Source: Selenomonas ruminantium subsp. lactilytica TAM6421 (GTDB lineage: Bacteria; Bacillota; Negativicutes; Selenomonadales; Selenomonadaceae). From it: a DNA stretch of 64,000 nucleotides. The notes below the pieces were generated by a model, which had not been told where the DNA came from, did no database searches, and saw only the letters and a list, made by a program, of their open reading frames with translations. Shown here in pieces: positions 8,282 through 16,340 of the stretch. Location: the NCBI RefSeq assembly GCF_000284095.1, contig NC_017068.1, positions 2,939,681-3,003,680 on the forward strand, read 5' to 3'. Position numbers and translations under genes: made by a program. The stretch's first letter is position 1; every line of letters begins with the position of its first letter.

Positions 8282-9145
8282 TTAGCCATGGGAAAAGGTT
8301 TCCTTGGCCTGCAACAGTCCCTTATAGACCTGCTGGCTGAAGTTGTTCTTTCCCGGCACGCCTACGGCATCTGCCCGGCAGTGCTGACAATGGCGGAATA
8401 CATCAATATATTTGCCGGCCTCTTTGCGGGCCACAGCTAAGTCCACACAGCTGGGCTCCTCGCAGTCCTTCAGGTCGTGCTGGGGAATCAGGGGTATGAT
8501 GTTATAGATTGTGGCCCCTGCTTCCTTGACGGTTTTGGCAATTTCCCCGATATGGAAACGGTTGATTTCATTGACCAGCACCGTGTTGACCTTGACCACC
8601 ACACCGGCGGCAGCCACCTTGCGGATACCCTCCAACTGATTCTTGATGATAATGCGGCCAGCTTCCACGCCTTCATACCGCTTGCCATGATAGATAAGTC
8701 CATTGATCATCTGGGCTTCAATGGCGGGGTCGACGGCATTGACCGTCACCGTCAGGGTGTCAATGCCCACATCGATGACCTCCTGTGCCTTTTCCGCCAA
8801 AAGCAGCCCATTGGTGCTCATGCACTTCAACAGCTGGGGGAATTTCTGCCCCAGCAGGCGGAAGGTCCTGAGGGCCCTGTCGGAGGCCAGCGTGTCCCCG
8901 GGGCCGGCAATGCCCACCACGCTGAGTTCCGGGCAGAATTCCAGCGCCCGTTCCACATACTGAGCTGCCTCTTCCGGCTGGATGACCTTCCCCGTAACCC
9001 CGGGGCGGTTTTCCACATCGTTGATCTTGCGGTCGCAGAAGCGGCATTCCAGATTACAGCCGGGACATACCGGCAAATGGATACGCCCCCGATTCTGCTT
9101 AGCTCCAAAGCACGGATGGAGCTCCCTTACCCGTTTTTCATCCAT
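8282..9145 (-). CDS. nifB: NifB-like radical SAM cofactor synthase
   Basis: A 287-residue radical SAM protein matching the catalytic part of NifB, which builds the [8Fe-9S-C] NifB-co/L-cluster precursor with a central carbide. The radical SAM cluster motif is C30-NLE-C34-RF-C37. Other expected cysteines are Cys12 (ELHPC), Cys27, and the C-terminal set DCEEPSC and RHCQHCRADAVG, as in NifB. The NifX domain fused to some NifB proteins is a separate gene just upstream. I chose ATG 9145 (AAAGGGG 9 bases before); ATG 9169 overlapping the previous stop is the alternative. Since no nifE, nifN or nifV is present, the reductase may use a NifB-co-like cluster directly. Confidence 0.9.
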   Translation of the reverse strand: MDEKRVRELHPCFGAKQNRGRIHLPVCPGCNLECRFCDRKINDVENRPGVTGKVIQPEEAAQYVERALEFCPELSVVGIAGPGDTLASDRALRTFRLLGQKFPQLLKCMSTNGLLLAEKAQEVIDVGIDTLTVTVNAVDPAIEAQMINGLIYHGKRYEGVEAGRIIIKNQLEGIRKVAAAGVVVKVNTVLVNEINRFHIGEIAKTVKEAGATIYNIIPLIPQHDLKDCEEPSCVDLAVARKEAGKYIDVFRHCQHCRADAVGVPGKNNFSQQVYKGLLQAKETFSHG

Positions 9146-9168
9146 CGCGATACGTCCCCTTTCTGACA

Positions 9169-9531
9169 TCAAGCCCGGACACTGGCCCGCTGCTTGTTTA
9201 CCTCATAGGCATGAATCTTGGGAACGGCAGATGCCACCGTTTCCCCATCTATTTCCAAAGGCAGGATGTCCTGCCGTTCCAATGCTTTCTGGGCACCGGG
9301 GCCAATGGCCTCGGCCACCACATAGCGGCAATCCGCCAGCGCCGATACCGCCGCTGCCATAGCGCCTTCATCATGAAAGCCATGCTGGCAGGGAGACTTG
9401 GCCGCCCGCCGCTCGATCTCGGCAAAACTGCCATCCTCCTGCACCTCCACAATGACGAAACCGTCACTGTGGCCAAAATGCCGGTCAATATGCACGCCAT
9501 CAGCAGAAGCCGCCGCTATCCGATAGGCCAT
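9169..9531 (-). CDS. NifX/NifB C-terminal-domain protein, cofactor carrier
   Basis: A 120-residue protein of the dinitrogenase iron-molybdenum cofactor biosynthesis (NifX/NafY/VnfX) fold. It begins AYRIAAASADGVHIDRHFGHSDGF, and the HFGH motif is typical of the family. Such proteins hold NifB-co or related clusters during transfer. ATG 9531 is chosen because GGAGG lies 10 bases upstream, inside the end of the mccA-like gene; the GTG at 9540 is too close to that site. It is directly upstream of nifB, so it probably receives the NifB product for the D subunit. Confidence 0.85.
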   Translation of the reverse strand: MAYRIAAASADGVHIDRHFGHSDGFVIVEVQEDGSFAEIERRAAKSPCQHGFHDEGAMAAAVSALADCRYVVAEAIGPGAQKALERQDILPLEIDGETVASAVPKIHAYEVNKQRASVRA

Positions 9532-9536
9532 ATACT

Positions 9537-10451
9537 TCACTCCTCCAATATATGCTTGCTGAAATAGCGCTCGGCCCGGTCCACTGCCACCAGGACAATA
9601 TTGCCCTGAATCCCCGAATGGGCCAGCTTCAATGCAGCCGAGAGGGCCGCCCCGGTGGAACTGCCGGCAAAGATCCCCTCCTTTGCCGCCAGTTCCCGCA
9701 CGCCTTTCAGTGCTTCCTCATCTTTAATCTTAAAGACCTGATCGATATACGATACGTCCATCGTGTCCGCAATAAAATCGTTGCCAATGCCTTCAATTTC
9801 ATAATCCCCATGCTCACCACCGCCGATAATGGAACCGTACGGGTCAGCCAATACTCCCTGAATGTTTTTGTCCTGCTCCTTCAAATAACGCATGATGCCG
9901 GTAAAGGTTCCGCCGCTGCCGGCCCCGGACACCAGATAATCAATCCGGCCGTCCAGATCCTCGTAGAGTTCCGGCCCCGTGGTCTCATAATGAGCCTGGG
10001 GGTTGGCAGGATTTTCAAACTGCTTCAGGGTGATAGCTCCCGGAATCGAAGCCCTGAGCTCCTCTGCCTTGGCGGCAGCCCCCAGCATGCCATCGGCCCG
10101 GGGGGTATGCACAAGTTCCGCCCCCAAAGCCTTCATCAAAGTCTGCTTTTCCACCGAGAATTTCTCCGGCACCACGAAGATTACCCGATAGCCCTTATTG
10201 AGAGCCGCAAAGGCAATCCCCAGCCCCGTGTTCCCCGCCGTGGCTTCGATAATGGTGCCGCCGGGTTTAAGCTCGCCATTTTTTTCCGCCGCCGCAATCA
10301 TCTGACGGCCCACTCTGTCCTTGGCGCTGCCCCCTGGGTTCCAAAGTTCCAATTTAGCAAATAGCCGGACGCCCTCCGGCAGATCGAAATGTGTCAGCTC
10401 AACGAGCGGCGTATGCCCGATGAGCTCCTGCATAGATTTATAATAGTGCAT
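9537..10451 (-). CDS. mccA: O-acetylserine-dependent cystathionine beta-synthase / cysteine synthase (MccA-like)
   Basis: A 304-residue PLP enzyme of the CysK/CBS family. The PLP lysine is Lys44 in NPGGSAKDRVG, and the phosphate-binding loop TAGNTGLG and the GAGSGGTFTG glycine loop are present. The N-terminus (ELIGHTPLVELTHFDLPEGVRLFAKLE) is very like Bacillus MccA, which makes cystathionine from homocysteine and O-acetylserine. With the MccB-like gene upstream it forms the methionine-to-cysteine reverse transsulfuration path. Its place in the reductase operon suggests that sulfur released as methanethiol or methionine ends up in cysteine. Cysteine synthase activity is the main alternative. 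Confidence 0.85.
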   Translation of the reverse strand: MHYYKSMQELIGHTPLVELTHFDLPEGVRLFAKLELWNPGGSAKDRVGRQMIAAAEKNGELKPGGTIIEATAGNTGLGIAFAALNKGYRVIFVVPEKFSVEKQTLMKALGAELVHTPRADGMLGAAAKAEELRASIPGAITLKQFENPANPQAHYETTGPELYEDLDGRIDYLVSGAGSGGTFTGIMRYLKEQDKNIQGVLADPYGSIIGGGEHGDYEIEGIGNDFIADTMDVSYIDQVFKIKDEEALKGVRELAAKEGIFAGSSTGAALSAALKLAHSGIQGNIVLVAVDRAERYFSKHILEE

Positions 10452-10471
10452 GATCTTCCGTCCTCCCCTTC

Positions 10472-11632
10472 TTAAATCCGGCTGGCCTCAATGGCCTGTT
10501 TCAGATCTGTCAGCAGATCATCCTTATCCTCAATGCCCACGGACAGGCGGATAAGATTTTCCGTGATGCCGATCTTGTCCCGGGTTTCCTTGGGGATAGC
10601 CGCATGGGTCATGCTGGCCGGATGGCAGACAAGGCTCTCCACGCCGCCCAAGCTTTCCGCCAAGGCGATAAGCCCCAAAGACTTGAAGAATTTACGGATA
10701 TCATGGCCTTCTGTCAGTTCAAAGGAAATCATGGCACCACCGTTCTTCGCCTGCTGCTGATTGATTTCGTAGCCGATATGACTGGTCAGGCCGGGATAGT
10801 AGACTTTTGCCACCTCCAGATTGCCTGCCAGCCATTCGGCCAGATAAGTGGCATTGGCCACATGGCGGTCCAACCGCACGCCCAGTGTCTTGATGCCCCG
10901 GATCAGCAGGAAGGCGTCCTGGGGGCCCAATACCCCGCCGGTGGAATTCTGCACAAAGGCCAGCTTTTCCGCCAGCTCCTTGGTCTTGACCACCGCCAGA
11001 CCAGCCACCAGATCACTGTGGCCGCCCAGATACTTGGTGGCACTGTGTACCACCACATCGGCCCCCAGCGCCAAAGGCTGCTGGAGATAGGGCGTCATAA
11101 AGGTGTTGTCCACAATCACCAGCACGCCATGACGGTGGGCGATTTCCGATACCTTGCGGATATCCGTAATAGTCAGCAACGGATTGGCGGGGCTTTCAAT
11201 GATGATAGCCTTGACCTCCGGAGTGAACTCCCGCTCCAAAGCTGCCAAATCCGTGGTATCCTGCAAAGCATAGGTGAGGTTGAAGCGGCTGAACACCTTG
11301 TCCAGCACCCGAAAGGTACCACCATAGACATTGCTGGACAGCAGGATCTTCACACCGCTTTGGAACAGGCTGAGCACTGCTGTGATGGCCGCCATGCCTG
11401 AAGCGAAGGCAAAACCTGCCTCGCCTCCTTCCAGCTCGGAAATCAGGGCTTCCAGCGCCGCCCGGGTGGGATTTCCCGTGCGGGAATACTCCCATTTGCC
11501 CTCCCGCAATTCTCCCAGCCCGTCCTGTTCAAAGGTGGAAGTTTGATAGATGGGCACATTTACCGAACCTGTCCTGCTGTCCCCGTAAATGCCGCCGTGT
11601 ATCAGGGCGGTATCAAATTTATGTTTGCTCAT
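10472..11632 (-). CDS. mccB: Cystathionine gamma-lyase / gamma-synthase family PLP enzyme (MccB-like)
   Basis: A protein of about 386 residues from the Cys/Met metabolism PLP family. The PLP lysine lies in SATKYLGGHSDL, and the tetramer-interface motif SRTGNPT is near residue 50. It lies 20 bases upstream of the MccA-like gene. As in the Bacillus mccA-mccB pair it should cleave cystathionine to cysteine. O-acetylhomoserine sulfhydrylase or gamma-synthase activity cannot be excluded, and would fit direct capture of methanethiol. The start is uncertain: ATG 11632 gives the conserved N-terminus (MSKHKFDTALIHGG) but weak ribosome binding; ATG 11644 and TTG 11671 are alternatives. Confidence 0.85.
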   Translation of the reverse strand: MSKHKFDTALIHGGIYGDSRTGSVNVPIYQTSTFEQDGLGELREGKWEYSRTGNPTRAALEALISELEGGEAGFAFASGMAAITAVLSLFQSGVKILLSSNVYGGTFRVLDKVFSRFNLTYALQDTTDLAALEREFTPEVKAIIIESPANPLLTITDIRKVSEIAHRHGVLVIVDNTFMTPYLQQPLALGADVVVHSATKYLGGHSDLVAGLAVVKTKELAEKLAFVQNSTGGVLGPQDAFLLIRGIKTLGVRLDRHVANATYLAEWLAGNLEVAKVYYPGLTSHIGYEINQQQAKNGGAMISFELTEGHDIRKFFKSLGLIALAESLGGVESLVCHPASMTHAAIPKETRDKIGITENLIRLSVGIEDKDDLLTDLKQAIEASRI

Positions 11633-11681
11633 AAAACCTGTCATTCCCTTCACGCAAATCTTAGTTTTCAATCATTTTCCT

Positions 11682-12590
11682 TTAATGCTGGCGTTTTTCC
11701 GCCAGGATAAAGTGGATATTTTCCATGGCCCGCTGCTGATCCGTGCGGTCAGCAAAGAAATGGCGCTGGATATCTTCCGGAGATTCGTGGGTACGGATAA
11801 CGAATCCCTCTTCTGCCAGAATGCCCCGCATCTCGTCCAGAGAGAAGCCATGGCGCATGGGCTCGCCCAGCCGTCTGGTGATTTCCGCCAGGCGGTGCAC
11901 CCGTGAGCCGGTCTCCGCCTTGAAGGTGGAATCATCCGGGAAGTCCAGCACGAACTGGCTGCCCGGCGAGGACAGCAGGCTGATGCTGCGCACAAACTCC
12001 CGGAAGGCCTCCGGCGTAAGGTAGTAGGAAACTCCCAGCAGGGAGAAGAAGGAACTCTCATAGGGTCGGAAGCCGCTGTGCAGCAGCGTCTTGCCCAAAT
12101 CGTCCTGTTCAAAATCAATAGCCGCATAATGGGTGTTCCGGGGAACATCCCAATGGAGTTTATGAATCCGCCGCAGTTTATATGCCTGAGTGTCGGGATG
12201 ATCCAGCTCAAATACCTCAATGGCCTCGTCCGTATTGCGGAAGGCGAAGGTATCCATGCCTGCTCCGCAGATCACATACTGGCATTCCGACCGCCTCCGG
12301 GCAAAGCGCCGCAGCGCCCGCTCCGCAAAGGCAATCCGTGAAAGAGCAATGGGCGAGAAATAATGATCCATCTCGTCAAAGACCTGCAGGCTCTCAAACC
12401 CATAACGGGGCAGCTTTCCTTCGGATTCCACCTGTCCCTTCAGCAAACCACCGATTTCATCGTACTCATCCTTGCCGATAATGTCATAAGCCAGATAATC
12501 ATCAAAGATCTTGTTCTTGCCTAACATGGAATGATAGGCACGGGCAAAGGAGCACAATTTGGCAGTCATACTTTCCTGCGCGGCAATCAT
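11682..12590 (-). CDS. Class I SAM-dependent methyltransferase, leucine carboxyl methyltransferase-like family
   Basis: A 302-residue protein and first gene of the reductase operon. The SAM-binding motif is VICGAGMDTFAFR (about residues 105-117), followed by EVFELDHPDTQ, as in the PF04072-type family. AGGAGGG lies 7 bases before ATG 12590. The Bacillus mccAB operon also begins with a methyltransferase gene (yrrT), but of another subfamily. A role in SAM turnover or in methylating or detoxifying a thiol is possible; the substrate cannot be read from sequence. Confidence 0.8.
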   Translation of the reverse strand: MIAAQESMTAKLCSFARAYHSMLGKNKIFDDYLAYDIIGKDEYDEIGGLLKGQVESEGKLPRYGFESLQVFDEMDHYFSPIALSRIAFAERALRRFARRRSECQYVICGAGMDTFAFRNTDEAIEVFELDHPDTQAYKLRRIHKLHWDVPRNTHYAAIDFEQDDLGKTLLHSGFRPYESSFFSLLGVSYYLTPEAFREFVRSISLLSSPGSQFVLDFPDDSTFKAETGSRVHRLAEITRRLGEPMRHGFSLDEMRGILAEEGFVIRTHESPEDIQRHFFADRTDQQRAMENIHFILAEKRQH

Positions 12591-12607
12591 AAGAAATCCC
12601 TCCTGTT

Positions 12608-12685
12608 TTAAGTTCGCATTCGTTCCTGTCCCAACAAAATTCTTTCACTGCCATATCTACAATCGCATTTCATAGAGATCACCAT
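12608..12685 (-). CDS. 25-residue candidate upstream ORF of the reductase operon
   Basis: A small ORF reads MVISMKCDCRYGSERILLGQ and five more residues, with a CDC motif. It lies between the leader terminator and the methyltransferase start, and its TAA stop sits directly before the AGGAGGG of that gene. The ribosome binding site (GAAAGGG) is close to the ATG and weak, so expression is doubtful. If real, it could couple translation or sense cysteine. Confidence 0.3.
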   Translation of the reverse strand: MVISMKCDCRYGSERILLGQERMRT

Positions 12686-12702
12686 ACCCTTTCAATTCCT
12701 AC

Positions 12703-12750
12703 AATACAAAAAGAGGTTTTGCGCAGAAATAACCTCTGCACAAAACCTCT
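12703..12750 (-). terminator. Terminator-like attenuator in the reductase operon leader
   Basis: On the minus strand AGAGGTTTTG-TGCAGA pairs with TCTGCGCAAAACCTCT and is followed by TTTTTGTATTG. It lies between the predicted promoter and the first gene, about 45 bases into the transcript, so it must be read through or prevented from folding for expression. This implies attenuation control; the signal is unknown. Confidence 0.65.
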
Positions 12751-12792
12751 GGTCATCCAGTCAGTTTCGCTTCGCCGTTTGACGATGATCTA

Positions 12793-12825
12793 ATGTTACA
12801 ACATTACACCTATCATGTCAATAGG
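12793..12825 (-). promoter_or_regulatory. Promoter and shared operator-like motif of the reductase operon
   Basis: On the minus strand a consensus TTGACA (12821-12816) and TAACAT (12798-12793) are 17 bases apart. CCTAT-N7-ATAGG forms a perfect dyad over the -35. The block is 27/33 identical to the promoter at 4270-4302. This strongly suggests joint control of the reductase operon and the DUF2292/LysR unit. Confidence 0.75.
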
Positions 12826-12902
12826 CATATTGCTGTTTTTTTCTAAAAAAACCTAAAAAAACGTATATAGGAAAATCTTATATCTATATCAAAAACCCGA
12901 AT

Positions 12903-13044
12903 TTTACAGCCCCTGACTTCTATGGCATAATATCAGCATATCGAAGAGATGAGATTGTATAAACCAATTGTATATTCTCTCTTCCTTTCCATAACACAAC
13001 ATCACATCAGAAAAACCAGCCCGCTCCCCTTGGGCTGGTTTTTT
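12903..13044 (+). ncRNA. Candidate small RNA of about 105 nt upstream of ompM, with promoter and terminator
   Basis: TTTACA (12903-12908) and CATAAT (12926-12931), 17 bases apart, predict a start near 12938. An intrinsic terminator follows at 13012-13044 (AAAACCAGCCC / GGGCTGGTTTT, then T-run). No credible ORF lies between. GAAGAGA and TCTCTTC can close a stem over the first half. The RNA could be a free small RNA or an attenuated leader of the porin gene that starts 190 bases later; the region 13045-13233 is AT-rich and probably carries the porin's own promoter. Confidence 0.45.
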
Positions 13045-13233
13045 ACTATGCAAAAAGGGACATATGACCTTGTTCTATTTTTATTTTTTATATATGATTT
13101 TATCGTGTTAATTGAGGTTTTATTATTATTGTTCGAAAAGACCAAATGATAATAATCTTGTAAAATAGCATTTTGACGATGCCTTTACCGCCTCCAAACG
13201 CACAAAATCTAAAATTCGGGGAGAGATTTGAGA

Positions 13234-14541
13234 ATGAGAAAAACCATGGTATCCACACTTACAACAGCTTTAGTGATGGGCGCAGCAAGCACCGCCTTTG
13301 CAGCCAGCAATCCGTTTGCTGATGTTCCTGCTGATCACTGGGCTTATGATGCAGTAGCACAGTTAGCAGACAAAGGCGTTATTGAAGGGTATGGCGACAA
13401 CACCTTCAAAGGAAACCGTAATATCACCCGTTATGAGATGGCACAAATGGTAGCAAAAGCTATGACCAAGGATACCAGCGGTGTGGACAAGGCTCTGATT
13501 GACAAATTATCTGCCGAATTCAGCGAAGAACTCAATAATCTGGGCGTGCGTGTCAGCAAGCTGGAACGCAATGCCGACAAGGTGCAATGGCACGGCATGA
13601 TGCGTTATGATTATGGCAGTGTCCGCTACGATCATCATCCGCTGCGCAACGAAAAGACAAAAGATAATGAGAACACCATTACCCTGCGCCTCGAACCCAC
13701 CGCCGAAGTCAATGACCACTGGAAAGTAAAGGGACGTCTGGACAGCTATGTCGAAATGAGCAAAGATGCCCCCACCTATGGCTGCAATGGCAATGTGGTA
13801 CTGAAACGTCTCTGGGCTGAAGGCCTCTATGGCAACACTATGATGCGCTTTGGTAAAATGCCAGTAACCATCGATATGGATATCATGTTCGATACCCAGT
13901 TCACAGGTGCACAGGTGCAGTTCGGCAACAAACTCAAAACCACCATCAATGCCGGCCGCTTCAATCTGAACAGCGGCAACCAGTATTATAAATACGGCAT
14001 AACCCAGGCGGGGCTTGCCAACGATGCGGATGACACCGCCAGCTATCAGGCCATCGGCTTTACCGGCTGGCTGGGCAAACTGAATGCCGGGCTGGGTTAC
14101 CATCACCTGAGCAGCAATGACTTCCACTACATGTTGGGCTATGATAAGATGGGTAAGGAAGATGAAATGAATACCCTGACAGCCAAGGGAACCTATCACT
14201 TCGACAAAAACATTGCCCTGCAGGGCAACTACGGCCAGAATTTCAGCGCAGATGACTACAACAAATCCGCCAGCATCGTTCTGGGCTACAAGGAATTCGA
14301 AAACTTCGATACCACCAACGCCGGTCAATGGGGTATAGCCCTGGCTTACCGCCATATCGGCCAGAATGTCGGCCCGACGCCGACCTACACCCTCGATGCC
14401 GGGACTAAAGGCTGGGAGCTCAGCTATCTGGGCAACATCATGCCCCATACTTACATCTGGCTGAAAGGCGTGACAGGCAAGACCCTGATTGGCGATAAGG
14501 ATTACAAAGAACTCTTCGGCCGTATCGAATGGCAGTTCTAA
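13234..14541 (+). CDS. ompM: OmpM/Mep45-type outer-membrane porin with SLH domain
   Basis: A 435-residue outer-membrane protein. A signal peptide (MRKTMVSTLTTALVMGAASTAFA) is followed by an SLH domain (residues about 24-75, NPFADVPADHWAYDAVAQL ... ITRYEMAQMV), a short coiled region (about 85-115), and a C-terminal beta-barrel ending in aromatic Phe (RIEWQF). In Selenomonas and Veillonella such proteins tether the outer membrane to polyamine-modified peptidoglycan by the SLH domain and form the main pore. ATG 13234 follows GGGGAG by about 10 bases. A paralogue lies at 20769-22049. The 5'-nucleotidase gene follows 30 bases later. Confidence 0.93.
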   Translation: MRKTMVSTLTTALVMGAASTAFAASNPFADVPADHWAYDAVAQLADKGVIEGYGDNTFKGNRNITRYEMAQMVAKAMTKDTSGVDKALIDKLSAEFSEELNNLGVRVSKLERNADKVQWHGMMRYDYGSVRYDHHPLRNEKTKDNENTITLRLEPTAEVNDHWKVKGRLDSYVEMSKDAPTYGCNGNVVLKRLWAEGLYGNTMMRFGKMPVTIDMDIMFDTQFTGAQVQFGNKLKTTINAGRFNLNSGNQYYKYGITQAGLANDADDTASYQAIGFTGWLGKLNAGLGYHHLSSNDFHYMLGYDKMGKEDEMNTLTAKGTYHFDKNIALQGNYGQNFSADDYNKSASIVLGYKEFENFDTTNAGQWGIALAYRHIGQNVGPTPTYTLDAGTKGWELSYLGNIMPHTYIWLKGVTGKTLIGDKDYKELFGRIEWQF

Positions 14542-14571
14542 GCGGATTCAATAAGGAAAAGAGGCAATACT

Positions 14572-16233
14572 ATGTTTGGGAAACGTTCACTAAAAACCAT
14601 GGCACTGGCCGCACTGTCGGCAGCTATCACTTCAGGTACAGCTTTTGCTGGCGACCTGACGGTTTTTTCCACCTCCGATATCCATGGCAGTGTCATCGGC
14701 TGGAATTACTTTACCGCCCAGCCGGCTAATCTGGGACTGGCCAAGGTCAGCACCATCATCAAGCAGGCACGCAGTCAGAAGGGCCCCAATGATGACATTC
14801 TCGTCGTGGATGGCGGGGATATCCTGCAGGGCACGCCGCTGGATACCTATATGGTCCAGCACCCCAACGAATGGAAAACCCATCCCATGTTTGATGCCTT
14901 CAATACCATCGGCTATGATGCCATCGAGCTGGGCAACCACGAATTCAACTTCGGCCTGGATTACCTGAAAAAAGCCATTGGCAGCAATAAGAATGTGCTG
15001 GGCGCTAATGTCATTGAAGACAAGACCGGCAAAACATGGAGCGGCGTGCGTCCCTATCTCATGAAGACTGTAACCATCGATGGCGAAAAGGTCAATGTGG
15101 GAATCATAGGCACGGATACTCCTGCTATCCCCATGTTTGAAGATCCCTCCCATTTTGCCGGCGTGCATTTCGCCGATCAGGTACCTGTCTTCCAGCAGTG
15201 TGTCAAAGAACTGAAAGCTCAGGGGGCGGATATCATCATCGGCATTACTCATTCCGGTGTCCCCCGCAATGACCGCAGCGGTGCGGAAAATCAGGTGGTG
15301 GACATCGCCAAGGCCTGCCCGGAATTGTCCCTGCTGGTCTGTGCCCATAACCATGTAGTTATCGACAACAAATCCGGCATCACGGGCCCCGATGGCACCC
15401 AGTATGCAGATTCCGTCATCAATGGCGTGCCCGTTGTGGAAAGCGGCAAAGATGGCAAATTCGTGGGCAAGAGCGTACTGACCATCAACAAGGTCAACGG
15501 CAAATGGCAGGTGGAAAAAGTCGCCACCCAGGCCCTTTCCACCAAGGGTGTAGAAGATGACCCGCAAATCATCAAACAAGTAAAACCATGGCATGAAAAG
15601 ACGCTGAAGCATCTGCAGACTGTAATCGGCAAGGCCTCTGCGGAATACAGCGGTACCGAATCCAATCATCAGGACTCCGCCATCGTGGATTTAGTCAATG
15701 AAGTCCAGCGCCACTATGCGGGGACCCAGTTGTCCGCTTCGGCTTCCTTCAACACCAGCCAGAATATCAGCAAGGACGACATTACCCTGCAGGAAATGTC
15801 CGGCCTCTACATCTATGAAAATTACCTCTACGGCATTGAAATCAACGGGGCCGAGCTGCGCAAATACATGGAACATGCCGCCAGCTTCTATGGCACTTCG
15901 CCGGACTACAACTACGATATGCTGCAGGGCGTGGATTACACCATTGACATGACCAAGCCCGTAGGGCAACGCATTACCAAACTGCAGTATCAGGGCAAGG
16001 ATGTCAAAGATAGCGACAAGTTCACGCTGGCCATCAACGATTACCGCATGAACGGCGGCAGCGGCTACATGGATGCCATGGGCTATACCAACGGCAAAAA
16101 GCCCAAGATTGTCTTTGACTCCATGCGCAAATATGGTGATGACGGCCAGATGCGCAATCTCATGATCCGCTATGTGCAGGAAAAAGGCACAATTACCCCC
16201 AGTTGCGACCATAATTGGAACGTAATCAAGTAA
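14572..16233 (+). CDS. Secreted 5'-nucleotidase / 2',3'-cyclic phosphodiesterase (UshA/YfkN family)
   Basis: A 553-residue periplasmic or surface nucleotidase that releases nucleosides and phosphate from nucleotides. A signal peptide ends at about SGTAFAG. The N-terminal metallophosphatase domain has the dimetal motifs STSDIHG, VDGGD, GNHEF, THSG and AHNHV; the C-terminal substrate domain (from about residue 350) has YIYENYLYGIEINGAELRKYME and the NDYRMNGGSGY motif. AGAGG precedes ATG 14572. It is probably cotranscribed with the porin, which makes sense if the porin admits nucleotides or released nucleosides. A terminator follows. Confidence 0.92.
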   Translation: MFGKRSLKTMALAALSAAITSGTAFAGDLTVFSTSDIHGSVIGWNYFTAQPANLGLAKVSTIIKQARSQKGPNDDILVVDGGDILQGTPLDTYMVQHPNEWKTHPMFDAFNTIGYDAIELGNHEFNFGLDYLKKAIGSNKNVLGANVIEDKTGKTWSGVRPYLMKTVTIDGEKVNVGIIGTDTPAIPMFEDPSHFAGVHFADQVPVFQQCVKELKAQGADIIIGITHSGVPRNDRSGAENQVVDIAKACPELSLLVCAHNHVVIDNKSGITGPDGTQYADSVINGVPVVESGKDGKFVGKSVLTINKVNGKWQVEKVATQALSTKGVEDDPQIIKQVKPWHEKTLKHLQTVIGKASAEYSGTESNHQDSAIVDLVNEVQRHYAGTQLSASASFNTSQNISKDDITLQEMSGLYIYENYLYGIEINGAELRKYMEHAASFYGTSPDYNYDMLQGVDYTIDMTKPVGQRITKLQYQGKDVKDSDKFTLAINDYRMNGGSGYMDAMGYTNGKKPKIVFDSMRKYGDDGQMRNLMIRYVQEKGTITPSCDHNWNVIK

Positions 16234-16253
16234 AAATATATTACCTCCGTCAA

Positions 16254-16286
16254 AAAAGCCAGACCTCCCATGGGGCTGGCTTTTTC
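16254..16286 (+). terminator. Intrinsic terminator after the 5'-nucleotidase gene
   Basis: AGCCAG and CTGGCT form the stem with CCCATGGG inside the loop region, followed by TTTTTC. It separates the porin/nucleotidase unit from sbcD. Confidence 0.75.
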
Positions 16287-16340
16287 CCTTATCTAAAATG
16301 CAGTATAATGAAGGCAGCTAAAAAACAAGGAGGCATTGCC

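Noticed and set aside
12591..12800. SAM-I (S-box) riboswitch ahead of the methyltransferase/mccBA genes
   Set aside because: The expected S-box conserved stretches (such as the CTTATC...GAGGGA and ATGAAACC core) are not present; only a terminator hairpin is.
13507..14448. Open frame of 313 codons on the minus strand within ompM
   Set aside because: The porin on the plus strand has a signal peptide, SLH domain and barrel; the opposite frame is a shadow.
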